From Algoriphagus sanaruensis (GTDB lineage Bacteria; Bacteroidota; Bacteroidia; Cytophagales; Cyclobacteriaceae): 64,000 nucleotides of DNA. The stretch is taken from assembly GCF_001593605.1 (NCBI RefSeq), contig NZ_CP012836.1, positions 248,001 through 312,000 of the forward strand, written 5' to 3'. The notes under the pieces were generated by a model that was not told the origin of the DNA, made no database searches, and saw nothing but the letters and a program-made list of their open reading frames with translations. Shown here one piece after another: positions 32,257-43,550 of this stretch; position 1 is the first letter of the stretch, and every line of letters begins with the position of its first letter. Position numbers and translations under genes: made by a program.

Positions 32257-32398
32257 CAAGATTCGTTTGCTATCCTTGGGTGAGAGCACTCAGGGAGGCT
32301 TCCAAGTCAAAAATCATTTTCTAAGTTTAAAGATGTTTGATTTCCTAAAAATGATCTGAAGTTCAAGCAAATGTCGTCATTCGTAAATCTTAAATCCT

Positions 32399-33736
32399 TT
32401 GACTCGCTTTTTTAGATTCCTTGCTTACTTCATCGGAGCGATCCTTTTGCTCGCTTTGGCGACGATCACCACCGTAGACCGAAGGCCAATAGATGAGCAG
32501 GATTTTTTCAAAGAAACTTTTGCCAAACTTGACAGCAGCAACTGGGAAACATCTCAAGGAGAAGCTTGGCTAGCAGGATGGGCCTCCGGGAATGTGACTC
32601 CAGACCAACCGGCAGAACTTGTGGGATACGCGCCGAGAGGTCCGTATCAATTTGTACAGGATTCATCACGGTTAAAGGCTCTCACCCTTAGCAATGGCAA
32701 GACCCGAATCGCTTGGCTCAATTATGAGCTCCTAATCGTTCACCCATTTCTTGCAGACCAAGTTAGGCAAGGTGTTAAAAAAGCAGGTATCCCCATCGAC
32801 CAGCTTATATTCACCGCCACTCATACGCATTCTGGGATGGGTGGATATATGCCTGGCTTCCTTGGAGAATTGGCTTTCGGCGGATATGATCAGGAAATCG
32901 TGGATTTATTGGTCAATAAAAGTGTGGAAACGCTCCAAACTGCCCTGGCAAAACAGGATACTGTTTCGATATTTTTCAGAAAAACTAGGGCTGCTGATCA
33001 TGTGTCCAACCGATTTATCAAAGACGGTCCGTATGACCCTTTTGTAAGACAGGTGATTTTTTCTCGAAAAGATGGAAAAAAAGCCCTTTTCTACACCTAT
33101 TCTGCCCATGCTACCTGTCTCAGCTCAAAGTTTATGGGCTTATCGGGAGATTATCCCAACTACCTCTCTGAAAATCTAGAAGCTCGGGATTACGACTTTG
33201 CCATGTATGCAGCAGGTACGGTAGGAAGCCATCGTCCTATGGCTAATGGAAATACCCCAGAAGCTGTCAAAGACTACGCCGCGAGTTTGGATTCTGTGAT
33301 TTGGCTTCGGATGACTACCTATGGATCCAATAAACTTCCGCTTATTCGCCATAATCGATTGGATATTTCCCTGAGGGAACCCCATCTCCGAATATCAGAC
33401 AACTTGCGAGTTCGACCTTGGGTATTCAAAAAATTGGTTGGGGAAACTCCTGCCTATTTTGAAATTACACAATTGGGCAACTTGCTCTTGATCGCCTCGA
33501 GTGGGGAGTTGTCAGGCGTATTTTATGAAGAATGGGACCGGCTCGCGCAAAGCAAAGGATTGAAGTTAATCGTGACGGTGTTTAATGGAAGCTATATCGG
33601 CTACATCACGCCAGATGAATTATATGATGAACATTTTCATGAAGTCCGTGAGATGAACTGGTTTGGCCCTGGAAATGGTCACTATTTTGACGAATTAGTC
33701 AAAAAAACCATCAATCGAGCTTCCCAATCCAACTAA
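32399..33736 (+). CDS. Neutral ceramidase N-terminal-like protein
   Basis: A 445-aa protein with an N-terminal membrane anchor or signal peptide (FLAYFIGAILLLALATITTV). The core FTATHTHSGMGGYMPGFLG and YSAHATCLSS motifs match the neutral/alkaline non-lysosomal ceramidase N-terminal domain family (zinc amidases), with His in ATHTHSG as likely zinc ligand. The C-terminal immunoglobulin-like domain of true ceramidases is missing. Might act on sphingolipid or other N-acyl substrates. TTG start; no ATG precedes the conserved region. Three bases separate it from DUF983. Confidence 0.82.
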   Translation: MTRFFRFLAYFIGAILLLALATITTVDRRPIDEQDFFKETFAKLDSSNWETSQGEAWLAGWASGNVTPDQPAELVGYAPRGPYQFVQDSSRLKALTLSNGKTRIAWLNYELLIVHPFLADQVRQGVKKAGIPIDQLIFTATHTHSGMGGYMPGFLGELAFGGYDQEIVDLLVNKSVETLQTALAKQDTVSIFFRKTRAADHVSNRFIKDGPYDPFVRQVIFSRKDGKKALFYTYSAHATCLSSKFMGLSGDYPNYLSENLEARDYDFAMYAAGTVGSHRPMANGNTPEAVKDYAASLDSVIWLRMTTYGSNKLPLIRHNRLDISLREPHLRISDNLRVRPWVFKKLVGETPAYFEITQLGNLLLIASSGELSGVFYEEWDRLAQSKGLKLIVTVFNGSYIGYITPDELYDEHFHEVREMNWFGPGNGHYFDELVKKTINRASQSN

Positions 33737-33739
33737 CCT

Positions 33740-34123
33740 ATGAAGTCCCCTTCTCTTCTATTCAGCTTGCTTACTGGTCGTTGCCCTCGCTGCCGCAAAG
33801 GCCCACTTTTTGAATCTGCGGAATGGAACAAGCCCTCAAGCTGGTTTGCCATGCATAAATCTTGTACTTGCTGCCAACAATCTTTTGAACCAGAGCCTGG
33901 TTTTTATTTTGGAGCCATGTTTGTCAGTTATGCATTTAATACGGCACTATTTATAGCCGTTTGGATTACCTATTCGTTTTTGGCTTCCGAATTTTCCCTT
34001 TTCTATCTCTTGATGTTGATGATCCTAGCCGCGGCTTTGGCCCTTCCGTTCTTCTTCAGACTAAGTCGAAGCCTTTGGATTCACCTATTTGTGCCCTATG
34101 GCTCCAAGTCCGAAAAACGATAA
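33740..34123 (+). CDS. DUF983 zinc-ribbon membrane protein
   Basis: A 127-aa protein. N-terminal zinc ribbon formed by CPRC (15-18) and CTCC (42-45), followed by two long hydrophobic helices (about 55-82 and 87-107). Family function unknown. Directly downstream of the ceramidase-like gene (3-base gap) and its 3' end overlaps the end of the convergent methyltransferase gene by 28 bases. Confidence 0.88.
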   Translation: MKSPSLLFSLLTGRCPRCRKGPLFESAEWNKPSSWFAMHKSCTCCQQSFEPEPGFYFGAMFVSYAFNTALFIAVWITYSFLASEFSLFYLLMLMILAAALALPFFFRLSRSLWIHLFVPYGSKSEKR

Positions 34124-34701
34124 ATTTTCGCGCAGATAAATCCTTTCCACCAACACTTTTTCGCTACACAGACGAATCCAAAATCAGTCAGAATTCGATC
34201 ATAGTCGGGCAAATCTGACCTGCGGTGACTAGTGAAAATCTGATGAAATTTGATTAGTAAGTTTAAAACCAAGCGGTGGAAAACCGATCCAGTAGGATAA
34301 AAATCAACTACACGGATCTCACCATTTTCCAACACTGATTTCTTTATTTTTATCAAAAGCTCTTCCAAATCACTATCAGGCAAAGTGTCCAAGATAAAAG
34401 GCAAAAAAACTACCTCAGCTTTTACATTTCCCTCAAATTGTCCCAAATGAAACGATAACTTACTTTGCCTCAGGTGGTGCTTGGCCAAATGGAGCATGGA
34501 TTGGGAAGTTTCCCAAAATTCCCCCTCCCTATTATGCAAAAGGGAGGAAAGTGCTATCCCATCTCCTCCTCCAATCACGATTATTTTCCCTTCAAATTTT
34601 CGATCCATTGCCCACCGGATCGCCTGCTCCCTCGCTCCCCAAAAAAATAAACGGGAAAGCGTCGTATAGACTGGGGCTAACCGGCGATAGTTATCACTCA
34701 T
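34096..34701 (-). CDS. Class I SAM-dependent methyltransferase
   Basis: A 201-aa protein with motif I VIGGGDGIA at 42-50 and a following acidic region VVFLPFILDTLPDSDLEELL typical of class I methyltransferases. N-terminal YRRLAPVYTTLSRLFF resembles the opening of UbiE/PhlO-type quinone or lipid methyltransferases. Its start overlaps the stop of the UbiA-like gene by 4 bases, so they are coupled; together they suggest modification of a prenylated or other hydrophobic compound. Its 3' end overlaps DUF983 (convergent). Confidence 0.82.
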   Translation of the reverse strand: MSDNYRRLAPVYTTLSRLFFWGAREQAIRWAMDRKFEGKIIVIGGGDGIALSSLLHNREGEFWETSQSMLHLAKHHLRQSKLSFHLGQFEGNVKAEVVFLPFILDTLPDSDLEELLIKIKKSVLENGEIRVVDFYPTGSVFHRLVLNLLIKFHQIFTSHRRSDLPDYDRILTDFGFVCVAKKCWWKGFICAKIYRFSDLEP

Positions 34702-35534
34702 AACACGATCAATAAAGCTGGAATGAGAAATGCCGCTTCCATTTGTCTTCGCTTATGATCTATGGATAAGTGATTCGAGAAAAAAGTGAAATAATGTACC
34801 AACAGCATTAGCAGAAGCATACAAGCAAAAGGCCGATAAAAGGAAGGCAGAAAAATAAAGACACCCAAAGCCAGGAAGATCAACCAAATCAACCCTTTTC
34901 GTATCCAAGAAATCAATATAACTGGATCAAAAAGTAAGGCTGCCGAACCAAATCCTTGACTTTGATCTTCCTTTCGGTCAAGCACTGAAAGCATCAACAA
35001 ATTTAAAAATGCCAATCCCACATATAGTCCTAAAAAAAGAAAATGGAAGCCTGACCATTCTACAGCAGGCATTCGCAACATGGGGAGCCATGAAATCCCC
35101 AATACATAAAAAAGAGCAGTACTGAACTCCTTGATCAACCCTCCAGTAGAACCAGCTTTTCGAACCATAACCATCGTCAAACCAATCACCAATACCAATC
35201 CTAAACTGAGGTAAAATTCAATGCCCAAACCCAAAAAGCGATAGGCCAACAAAACTCCTTGAATAGCCAAAATACCGACTAAAAGACCGAGGAATTTGCC
35301 ATACTTCGCATGAAATGCGTAGCGTTCAGGAACTGGATCATTTCCTTTTTTGGAATCTAAAATATGATCCGTGGTATAGATGCACCACACGGCAGTTCCA
35401 AGCAATAGATAGACAATCGGATCAATTTGAACTCGAAAAAGTCTTGAAAAAAATAAAAGGCCTGAAAGTGCACCCGCCACCACATCCAGAGAAAGTCGAG
35501 ATATCCAACGGAGTATTTGTTTTTGAAAAGCCAT
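34698..35534 (-). CDS. UbiA-like polytopic membrane protein
   Basis: A 278-aa protein with about 8 membrane helices. The first acidic motif reads TTDHILDSKKG (Asp-x3-Asp, about 56-60) and a second loop has SVLDRKEDQSQG, placed as in UbiA-type prenyltransferases. The motifs are weaker than in MenA or UbiA proper (no clear NDxxDxxxD), so it may be a divergent member. It is followed, with a 4-base overlap, by a methyltransferase, as in quinone or carotenoid-like pathways. Substrate unknown. Confidence 0.7.
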   Translation of the reverse strand: MAFQKQILRWISRLSLDVVAGALSGLLFFSRLFRVQIDPIVYLLLGTAVWCIYTTDHILDSKKGNDPVPERYAFHAKYGKFLGLLVGILAIQGVLLAYRFLGLGIEFYLSLGLVLVIGLTMVMVRKAGSTGGLIKEFSTALFYVLGISWLPMLRMPAVEWSGFHFLFLGLYVGLAFLNLLMLSVLDRKEDQSQGFGSAALLFDPVILISWIRKGLIWLIFLALGVFIFLPSFYRPFACMLLLMLLVHYFTFFSNHLSIDHKRRQMEAAFLIPALLIVL

Positions 35535-35735
35535 GCCCCAAATTAATTCCTAAATCTGATATCTAATTTCCAGAAATTGATTTTGGGGTAAACAAAGGTG
35601 TAGGAAAGTGAACTACTTCCACAAAAGGTGAATGAAATAGCCTTTCCCTTCCTAGTAAGAGTTTCCTTTCGTGGATATTTTTATTCACTCACAAAAAGAA
35701 AAAGTATCTTAAACTCACAATTAACCCATGAATCC

Positions 35736-36371
35736 ATGAAGAAATATTCATTCCTTTTGTTGGCTTTAATCGCCAGCATTACTGCATTTGCACAGTCTCC
35801 GATCAAAGTAGCTTTCGTCGGAAATAGTATCACTCAAGGTCCAGGTAGAGATAATCCCGATTCCTATCCTCTTCAAGTGGGAGCCTTACTTGGAGAGGCC
35901 TATGAAGTCAAAAACTTCGGAGTCAGTGGAAGAACCCTATTACGGAAAGGTGATTTTCCGTTTTGGAATGAACCTCAGTTTCAGGAAGCCAAGGATTTTC
36001 ATCCTGATGTCCTGCTGATCAAATTGGGAACGAACGATTCTAAGCCTCAAAACTGGGCGCATAAGGATGAATTCGTGAAAGACTACTTGGACATGATTGC
36101 TGAATTTAGAGCCAACATGCCTAAAGACGGAAAAGTATATGTGATCTTCCCAGTGCCAGTGACTCGCGTAAATTTTGGAATTACACCCGAAGTGATGAAC
36201 AATGAACAGCGTCTGATGCTTTTTGAAATCGTCCAAAAATCAGGAGCAGAGGTCATTGATCTATACACCCCTCTAATGGACAAGCCTGAACTTCTGCCTG
36301 ATGGAGTTCATCCGAATAAAGAAGGTCTCAGCATCATGGCACAGGTTATCGCCAGACGAATCATGATGTAA
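35736..36371 (+). CDS. Secreted SGNH/GDSL hydrolase
   Basis: 211 aa from ATG 35736, starting MKKYSFLLLALIASITAFAQ, a signal peptide; the longer ORF upstream is not conserved and lacks a signal. SGNH blocks: GNSITQG at 29-35 (Ser 31), Gly 64 in FGVSG, GTND at 98-101 (Asn 100), and DGVHPN with Asp 189 and His 192. Probably a periplasmic carbohydrate esterase or lipase; the related acetylxylan-type SGNH enzymes and the sulfatase encoded convergently suggest polysaccharide trimming, but that is a guess. Confidence 0.88.
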   Translation: MKKYSFLLLALIASITAFAQSPIKVAFVGNSITQGPGRDNPDSYPLQVGALLGEAYEVKNFGVSGRTLLRKGDFPFWNEPQFQEAKDFHPDVLLIKLGTNDSKPQNWAHKDEFVKDYLDMIAEFRANMPKDGKVYVIFPVPVTRVNFGITPEVMNNEQRLMLFEIVQKSGAEVIDLYTPLMDKPELLPDGVHPNKEGLSIMAQVIARRIMM

Positions 36372-36377
36372 TAAAAA

Positions 36378-36419
36378 TCCGGATTAGGTTAAGAAATAAT
36401 TTTTATCACCTAATCCGGA
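36378..36419. terminator. Bidirectional terminator between SGNH hydrolase and sulfatase
   Basis: A perfect 12-bp stem TCCGGATTAGGT / ACCTAATCCGGA with an 18-base loop, flanked by A-rich and T-rich tracts. Confidence 0.88.
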
Positions 36420-36425
36420 AAACTT

Positions 36426-37994
36426 TTATTCTTCATTCATAAACCAAACTTGTTTCCATTCTCCTTCGAAGGGATCATTTGGCTGGGGAATCCCCGGAGT
36501 GCTTCTCCCCTCTTTGATGTACCGAATTAATGTTTGTTTTAAATCAAGAACCTTTTCCTTTTCTTCAGCTTCTAGATTTTTTGACTCTCCTGGATCAGTG
36601 GCCAAATTATAAAGTTGGACTTCCGGGAGATCAGCTTCCGCAGGATCTCCTGGCCGAGGAAAACTCCAGCCTCCAGAACCTTTAGCAAGAATCAATTTCC
36701 AATCGCCTTTTCGGATTGCAAAGCTTCCATCCACAGAGTGAAAAACTGTGGCCTCCCGAAAATCATTAGATGGATTTTCTGAATTAAAAAGAGAGAGCAA
36801 AGAGTAGCTATCCTCTCCTTCATGATCAGAAATAGAATAATCAGCTATTTCTGCTGCAGTAGCAAAAAAGTCAATCAATGAGATGGTTTCATTTCTTAAA
36901 GAGCCAGCCTTAATTTTTGAAGGCCATTTGGCTATAAAGGGAACCCTATGTCCACCCTCGTAGATATCAGCTTTATGTCCTCTGAATTGAGCACTTGGAT
37001 AATGCCCCATTTCAACCAACTTGTTAAATCCTGCTGCAGGAGCACACCCATTATCGCTGGAAAAAATGACTAATGTATTTTCTTCTATACCAGCAGTCTT
37101 TAACGCTTGATTGACACGACCTATATAATCATCAATCATAAGGACAAAATCTGCATAAGGAAGCAACCCACTTTTCCCTTGCCAAGCTTCATTAGGAAGA
37201 ATAGGCGTGTGAGGAGAGGGCAAAGCCAAATAAAGGAAAAACGGTTTATCTTCTTTTGATTTGTTTTCTATGTATTCAATAGCTCGTGAAAAAAAGTTTG
37301 GGGTAACCTCTTGGTGGATAAAATCAGGAGAAGTTGGTCCTTTTCTCCACCAAGAATATTCCCCTTCGTCAATTGTAACCCTGTCAGGTTCTTGAGTTAC
37401 TTTCTCATTTTCCACATAAACATAAGGAGCCATGTCTAAGGATGCAGGAAGTGCATAGCTGTACTCAAATCCCAAAGCATTTGGGCCATTCTTGACAGGT
37501 TTGGAGAAATCAACCAAATCATAATTAACGGATTCTCCGGATCCAATTTGATTTATTGAATCAACCTTCAATGCCCAATCTAAGCCTAAATGCCATTTCC
37601 CAATAAAACCAGTTTGGTATCCTTTAGACTTCAAGAGAGAGGCAACAGTTGTTCTTTCCTTAGGAATCAAGGCCATGGATTCTCCTGTCAAAACACCTTT
37701 TTTCAAGCTACTTCTCCAATTGTATCTGCCAGTCAGCAGGGCATATCTGGAAGGGGTACAAACTGCCGAAGTAGTGTGGGCATCAGTAAACATCATCCCT
37801 TCCTTAGCCAATTGATCAAGATGGGGGGTCCGGATTTTACTTTTATGATTAAAAGCTTTCAAGTCTCCATAGCCCATGTCATCAGCAAGAATAAAAATGA
37901 TATTGGGTTTCTTTTCCTCCTTTGGCTTTGAGATACATGAGGGAAAAAGTAAACCTATTCCAAAAAGGAAAATCAGTAAGTATAAATTCTTCAT
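36426..37994 (-). CDS. Arylsulfatase-family lipoprotein
   Basis: A 522-aa formylglycine sulfatase. Leader ends FPSC (lipidated Cys 20). N-terminal metal ligands in ILADDMGYGD (Asp 38-39); the sulfatase signature CTPSR is at 79-83, where Cys 79 is oxidised to formylglycine. Two more metal ligands lie in FSSDNGC. Typical S1 family, close to the arylsulfatase / N-acetylgalactosamine-6-sulfatase groups. Anchored in a membrane facing the periplasm or surface. Substrate unknown; no SusC/D pair nearby. A separate formylglycine-generating enzyme would be required and is not identified here (GldK resembles one but is a T9SS part). Confidence 0.93.
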   Translation of the reverse strand: MKNLYLLIFLFGIGLLFPSCISKPKEEKKPNIIFILADDMGYGDLKAFNHKSKIRTPHLDQLAKEGMMFTDAHTTSAVCTPSRYALLTGRYNWRSSLKKGVLTGESMALIPKERTTVASLLKSKGYQTGFIGKWHLGLDWALKVDSINQIGSGESVNYDLVDFSKPVKNGPNALGFEYSYALPASLDMAPYVYVENEKVTQEPDRVTIDEGEYSWWRKGPTSPDFIHQEVTPNFFSRAIEYIENKSKEDKPFFLYLALPSPHTPILPNEAWQGKSGLLPYADFVLMIDDYIGRVNQALKTAGIEENTLVIFSSDNGCAPAAGFNKLVEMGHYPSAQFRGHKADIYEGGHRVPFIAKWPSKIKAGSLRNETISLIDFFATAAEIADYSISDHEGEDSYSLLSLFNSENPSNDFREATVFHSVDGSFAIRKGDWKLILAKGSGGWSFPRPGDPAEADLPEVQLYNLATDPGESKNLEAEEKEKVLDLKQTLIRYIKEGRSTPGIPQPNDPFEGEWKQVWFMNEE

Positions 37995-38063
37995 TGCCAG
38001 GGTCTTTTGTATCCAATTAAACTAGCCATTAAAATGGAATTAATAAATCAAGAAAATAAAAAA

Positions 38064-38089
38064 AACCACAACCCTTTCGAGCTGTGGTT
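38064..38089 (-). terminator. Terminator after atpG
   Basis: AACCACA / TGTGGTT stem; on the minus strand followed by a run of T. It ends the ATP synthase operon. Confidence 0.75.
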
Positions 38090-38112
38090 CTGATTTGGGA
38101 TTTATTGTGCAA

Positions 38113-38985
38113 TTATTTTCCTGCAAGTGCGTTCGCTCCTGCTACGATTTCAAGGATTTCATTGGTAATCGCGGCCTGACGAGTACGGTTGTACATCAGT
38201 TTCAGTTCTTTCAGCAATTCACCGGCATTTTCAGTTGCTTTATCCATAGCAGTCATCCGAGCACCATGCTCAGAAGCATTACTCTCAAGCACTGCTTTAT
38301 AGAATTGAATCTTCAAGGAAGTTGGAACCAATTCTTCAATAATATAAGCTCTTGAAGGCTCAAGGATGTAATCTGTCTCAGTTGCATTTGACTCTTCAGT
38401 TTCCTGCTGTGCCATTGGAAGAAATTGCTCAGTTCGAACGATTTGAGTCGCTACATTTTTGAATTCGTTAAAAATCAAAAACACCTGATCGTAATCACCA
38501 GCTACAAATCCGTTCATTGCAAACTCAGCCGCATCACGCACGGTTTCAAATGTCAAATTTTGGAACACTCCAAAATAAGTATCAATCACCGTATGAGAAG
38601 ATTTTTTGAAGTATTCGTAGGCCTTCTTTCCAAGAGGAAGAATGCTTATTTCAGCACCTGCAAATTGCTCTTGAATTGCAGCATTAGTCGCTTTGATAAT
38701 ATTGGTATTGAAAGCACCACAAAGCCCTTTATCAGAAGTAACAGGAACCAGAAGGACCTTTTTACCATCTCTTTTTTGGGCGTACACAATATCTGCCGCA
38801 CCTTCAGCAGAAGCGGACACATTGGTGAGTATAGTAGTCAACTTTTGAGAATAAGGACGCATTTGGACAATTTTATCCTGAGCCCTTCTCAATTTAGCAG
38901 CCGATACCATTTTCATGGCCTTCGTGATCTGCTGGGTAGAAATTACCGAGTTGATTCTTTGCTTTACTTCCTTAAGGTTAGCCAT
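38113..38985 (-). CDS. atpG: ATP synthase gamma subunit
   Basis: A 290-aa central-stalk subunit of F1. N-terminal helix MANLKEVKQRINSVISTQQITKAMKMVSAAKLRRA and C-terminal helix LMYNRTRQAAITNEILEIVAGANAL are the conserved coiled-coil ends; VTSDKGLCGAFN is the conserved central motif. Last gene of the operon, 59 bases after atpA and before a terminator. Confidence 0.98.
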   Translation of the reverse strand: MANLKEVKQRINSVISTQQITKAMKMVSAAKLRRAQDKIVQMRPYSQKLTTILTNVSASAEGAADIVYAQKRDGKKVLLVPVTSDKGLCGAFNTNIIKATNAAIQEQFAGAEISILPLGKKAYEYFKKSSHTVIDTYFGVFQNLTFETVRDAAEFAMNGFVAGDYDQVFLIFNEFKNVATQIVRTEQFLPMAQQETEESNATETDYILEPSRAYIIEELVPTSLKIQFYKAVLESNASEHGARMTAMDKATENAGELLKELKLMYNRTRQAAITNEILEIVAGANALAGK

Positions 38986-39044
38986 CGATTGCTTTGTTCG
39001 GTATACTTACCCTGCTGATGAACTCAGCAGGGATTTAATTCAAA

Positions 39045-40622
39045 TTACTTTGCGTATTTAGGAGCTAACTCAGCAGCTGCAGTCGACAAGATCTTTCCAG
39101 CGCCATCAATATCTCCCTTTAGGATCAATTGAAGTGCTTCTGGATAAGAAGCGTCTAACAAGGTGTAGAATTCCTTCTCAAATGCTCTTGCTTTTTCTAC
39201 AGGTACACTATCCATCAATCCTTTTGTAGAAGCATAAATGATTGCTACTTGATGCGCCACAGAAACTGGAGAGTATTGAGGCTGCTTCAAGATTTCTTGG
39301 TTACGGCGACCTCGTTCGATAGTACGCTTGGTAGAAGCATCTAGGTCTGACCCGAACTTGGCAAACGCTTCCAATTCACGGAACTGAGCCTGATCCAATT
39401 TCAAGGTACCTGCCACTTTCTTCATGGACTTGATCTGTGCGTTACCACCCACTCGAGATACTGAGATACCTACGTTGATCGCAGGACGAATACCAGAGTT
39501 GAAAAGGTTGGTTTCCAAGAAAATCTGACCGTCTGTAATGGAGATCACGTTGGTCGGGATATAAGCAGAAACGTCACCAGCTTGAGTCTCGATGATCGGA
39601 AGGGCGGTCAAAGAACCACCACCTTTTACCAAAGGACGGATGGACTCAGGAAGATCATTCATCTGCTGAGCGATAGCATCAGACTTATTGATTTTCGCGG
39701 CTCTTTCCAATAATCTTGAGTGAAGGTAGAATACGTCACCTGGGTATGCTTCACGTCCTGGAGGTCTTCTCAATAGAAGAGAAACTTCACGGTAAGCTAC
39801 AGCTTGCTTGGAAAGGTCATCATAAACCACCAAAGCAGGACGTCCAGTATCACGGAAAAATTCACCAATTGCAGCACCAGTAAACGGAGCAAAGAACTGC
39901 ATTGGAGCAGGATCAGAGGCAGCAGCCGAAACGACTACTGTATATGGAAGAGCTCCACCTTTTTCCAAAGCAGCCACAACACCAGCTACTGTAGAAGCCT
40001 TTTGACCTACTGCTACATAGATACAAAATACAGGCTCACCCTTGTCGTAAAATTCTTTTTGGTTAAGAATCGTATCGATTACTACCGCAGTTTTACCAGT
40101 CTGACGGTCACCGATTACCAATTCCCGTTGACCGCGACCAATAGGAATCATCGCATCGATAGATTTGATACCTGTTTGAAGAGGTTCAGTAACTGGCTGA
40201 CGATAGATTACACCAGGGGCTTTACGCTCCAAAGGCATTTCATAAAGGTCACCAGTGATAGGACCTTTACCATCGATAGGGTTACCCAAGGTATCCACAA
40301 CACGGCCAAGCATTCCTTCTCCAGCTTGGATAGATGCGATTTTCTTGGTACGCTTTACGGTATCACCTTCTTTGATTTCTTTGGAGTCTCCGAAAAGTAC
40401 GGCACCTACATTATCCTCTTCGAGGTTAAGTACCATTGCTTTCAGACCATTGTCAAACTCCAGCAATTCACCAGCCTGAGCCTTTGAAAGTCCATAGATA
40501 CGGGCTACCCCGTCACCTACTTGGAGGACGGTACCCACTTCTTCTAGTTCGGCTTCGGTTCTGGCACCGGAGAGTTGCTCTCTCAAGATGGCCGAAACTT
40601 CATCAGGTCTTACTTCTGCCAT
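39045..40622 (-). CDS. atpA: ATP synthase alpha subunit
   Basis: 525 aa; non-catalytic nucleotide-binding F1 subunit. Walker A GDRQTGKT at 171-178, [12 protein letters not shown] as Walker B, and the alpha-specific [20 protein letters not shown]. Length and sequence normal. Lies between atpH and atpG. The beta and epsilon genes (atpD, atpC) are not in this operon. Confidence 0.99.
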   Translation of the reverse strand: MAEVRPDEVSAILREQLSGARTEAELEEVGTVLQVGDGVARIYGLSKAQAGELLEFDNGLKAMVLNLEEDNVGAVLFGDSKEIKEGDTVKRTKKIASIQAGEGMLGRVVDTLGNPIDGKGPITGDLYEMPLERKAPGVIYRQPVTEPLQTGIKSIDAMIPIGRGQRELVIGDRQTGKTAVVIDTILNQKEFYDKGEPVFCIYVAVGQKASTVAGVVAALEKGGALPYTVVVSAAASDPAPMQFFAPFTGAAIGEFFRDTGRPALVVYDDLSKQAVAYREVSLLLRRPPGREAYPGDVFYLHSRLLERAAKINKSDAIAQQMNDLPESIRPLVKGGGSLTALPIIETQAGDVSAYIPTNVISITDGQIFLETNLFNSGIRPAINVGISVSRVGGNAQIKSMKKVAGTLKLDQAQFRELEAFAKFGSDLDASTKRTIERGRRNQEILKQPQYSPVSVAHQVAIIYASTKGLMDSVPVEKARAFEKEFYTLLDASYPEALQLILKGDIDGAGKILSTAAAELAPKYAK

Positions 40623-40647
40623 GATATGATACGATTAGATATATTCG

Positions 40648-41208
40648 TTAAAATTGTTTTTCGTAATGATTTTGAGAAAACTGAACACGTAGAGCCTTCA
40701 GTTTGCTACTTAGTGACTCGTCCAGCTGACGGTCATTAACTTTCAGAATAAAGCCACCAATCAACGAGGGATTGATCTTTTCTTCAAGTTGTACTTCCTT
40801 CATTCCACTGATCGACTTAACTACCTCTACCAACTGTTTGCGTTGCTCTTCTGTTAAGGCGGATGTAGTAGTTACCTCAGCAACTTGGATTGATTTATGA
40901 AGATTGTATTGTGCAACCAATTCTTTGGCGATATCCAAGAGGATGTTTTCTCTGTTTTTTCTGGATACTATCTCAAAGAATGGGAGAGTTAATTTGCTAG
41001 CACCTTTGGCAAAAAGAGCTTTGAGTACTTTCAATTTCTTATCTGAAGTCAAAACTGGATTACTAAGTACAAGACCTAATTCCCGATTGGCTTTCCCCAT
41101 GGCTGCCAAAGATTGAAAATCCGCATATACTTCTTCCAAAATGCCCTGTTCTATGGACAATTCCAGGAGAGATTTGGCATAGCGGGAAGCTACTCTATGG
41201 TTTGACAT
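40648..41208 (-). CDS. atpH: ATP synthase delta subunit
   Basis: 186 aa; peripheral-stalk subunit joining F1 to the b subunit. N-terminal RYAKSLLELSIEQGILEEVY and the C-terminal NPSLIGGFILKVNDRQLDESL motif are diagnostic. 7 bases after atpF, 25 before atpA. Confidence 0.97.
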   Translation of the reverse strand: MSNHRVASRYAKSLLELSIEQGILEEVYADFQSLAAMGKANRELGLVLSNPVLTSDKKLKVLKALFAKGASKLTLPFFEIVSRKNRENILLDIAKELVAQYNLHKSIQVAEVTTTSALTEEQRKQLVEVVKSISGMKEVQLEEKINPSLIGGFILKVNDRQLDESLSSKLKALRVQFSQNHYEKQF

Positions 41209-41215
41209 GGAGAGA

Positions 41216-41710
41216 TTAGTTTAGCTTAAGATCTTTAATGAATTCGTCCACAAGTTCTTTTTGAGCTTTTTCGTCAGCGAGATTTTTTCTCAATAATTTC
41301 TCGGTCACTTCCAAAGTCAACATAGCCACCTGATTTTTCACCTCAGTCAAAGCAGCTTTCTTTTCTGTTTCAATTACAGCTTTTGCATTTTCGATCATTA
41401 GCGCACCTTGCTTTCCAGCTTCGGTTTTAGCGTCTTCAATCATTTTAGCAGAAACATCCTGAGCCCTTTTCAAAATTGTATCTCTTTCCAATCTTGCTTC
41501 TTGCAAAAGTTTTTCATTTTCAGCTTTCAAAGAAGCCATCTCAGTACGAGCTTGCTCTGCAGCTTTAAGCGCATTGTCAATGCTGGTTTCTCTTTCTTCC
41601 AAAGCAGCTAGCATAGGCTTCCATGCAAACTTGATAAGGATAAAAAGAAGCGCCAAGAAGGCGATTAATTGCCAGAAAATAAGGCCGGAACTAGGTAAAA
41701 TCAGATCCAT
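41216..41710 (-). CDS. atpF: ATP synthase b subunit
   Basis: 164 aa: one N-terminal membrane helix (about 10-28, FWQLIAFLALLFILIKFAW) and a long charged coiled coil for the peripheral stalk. A single b gene; no b' is seen. Between atpE (77-base gap) and atpH. Confidence 0.97.
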   Translation of the reverse strand: MDLILPSSGLIFWQLIAFLALLFILIKFAWKPMLAALEERETSIDNALKAAEQARTEMASLKAENEKLLQEARLERDTILKRAQDVSAKMIEDAKTEAGKQGALMIENAKAVIETEKKAALTEVKNQVAMLTLEVTEKLLRKNLADEKAQKELVDEFIKDLKLN

Positions 41711-41787
41711 AATATCGTTAGCGTATAATTTCGGTTTTGTTCAATAAGAAGGGATTGGCCTAGCGCCAATCCCTAATTCATTTGTTC

Positions 41788-43130
<1,343 letters not shown>

Positions 43131-43149
43131 CAACTCGTATTTTTGAGGG

Positions 43150-43533
43150 CTACTTCGAAATCGGGCGCAAGTTAGAAATAAAGGTGTAGATATCAAAAAT
43201 GAGGTAGAACAAAAAAAGAATAAAGAAATTAGAGATAAACAAAATAATATTCTCTTCTCCCTTCCAAACCATCACCGCAATGAAGGTCAACGACGCTAAA
43301 ATGCGGACAACCATGCCCAAAAGCTTGATTTGAAGAAAATTTTCAGGAGACTTTTTATAAAGCCAAAGCGCAAAAAAACTTACCGAATAGGACAAGATAA
43401 TTACAAAATAAAAAATAGTCCAGATGCTGGGTGAAATGATATGTCCCAAAAACTGCTGTAGAATCAGCACCATTCCTAGAATAAAAAGAGAAAAAACCAG
43501 AAATCGAAGATGGAAATTTTGGAAGAGTTTCAT
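43150..43533 (-). CDS. Small AtpI-like membrane protein of the ATP synthase operon
   Basis: 127 aa with four hydrophobic helices (about 8-28, 34-56, 68-87, 96-118). Weak sequence similarity only; its place between atpZ and atpB, 19 bases before atpB, is where atpI (an assembly/Mg2+ or c-ring factor) sits in other bacteria. I infer an AtpI-like role in c-ring assembly. A promoter box stands just upstream, within the operon. Confidence 0.7.
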   Translation of the reverse strand: MKLFQNFHLRFLVFSLFILGMVLILQQFLGHIISPSIWTIFYFVIILSYSVSFFALWLYKKSPENFLQIKLLGMVVRILASLTFIAVMVWKGEENIILFISNFFILFLFYLIFDIYTFISNLRPISK

Positions 43534-43550
43534 GCCCGTAAGATTTAAGG

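Noticed and set aside
39804..40487. 227-codon ORF opposite atpA (and 197 codons opposite atpG at 38425-39018)
   Set aside because: Antisense shadows of strongly conserved ATP synthase genes; no domain or start support.
43131..43196. Longer atpB start
   Set aside because: The added residues overlap the preceding gene, and the signal peptide begins at the ATG at 43130.
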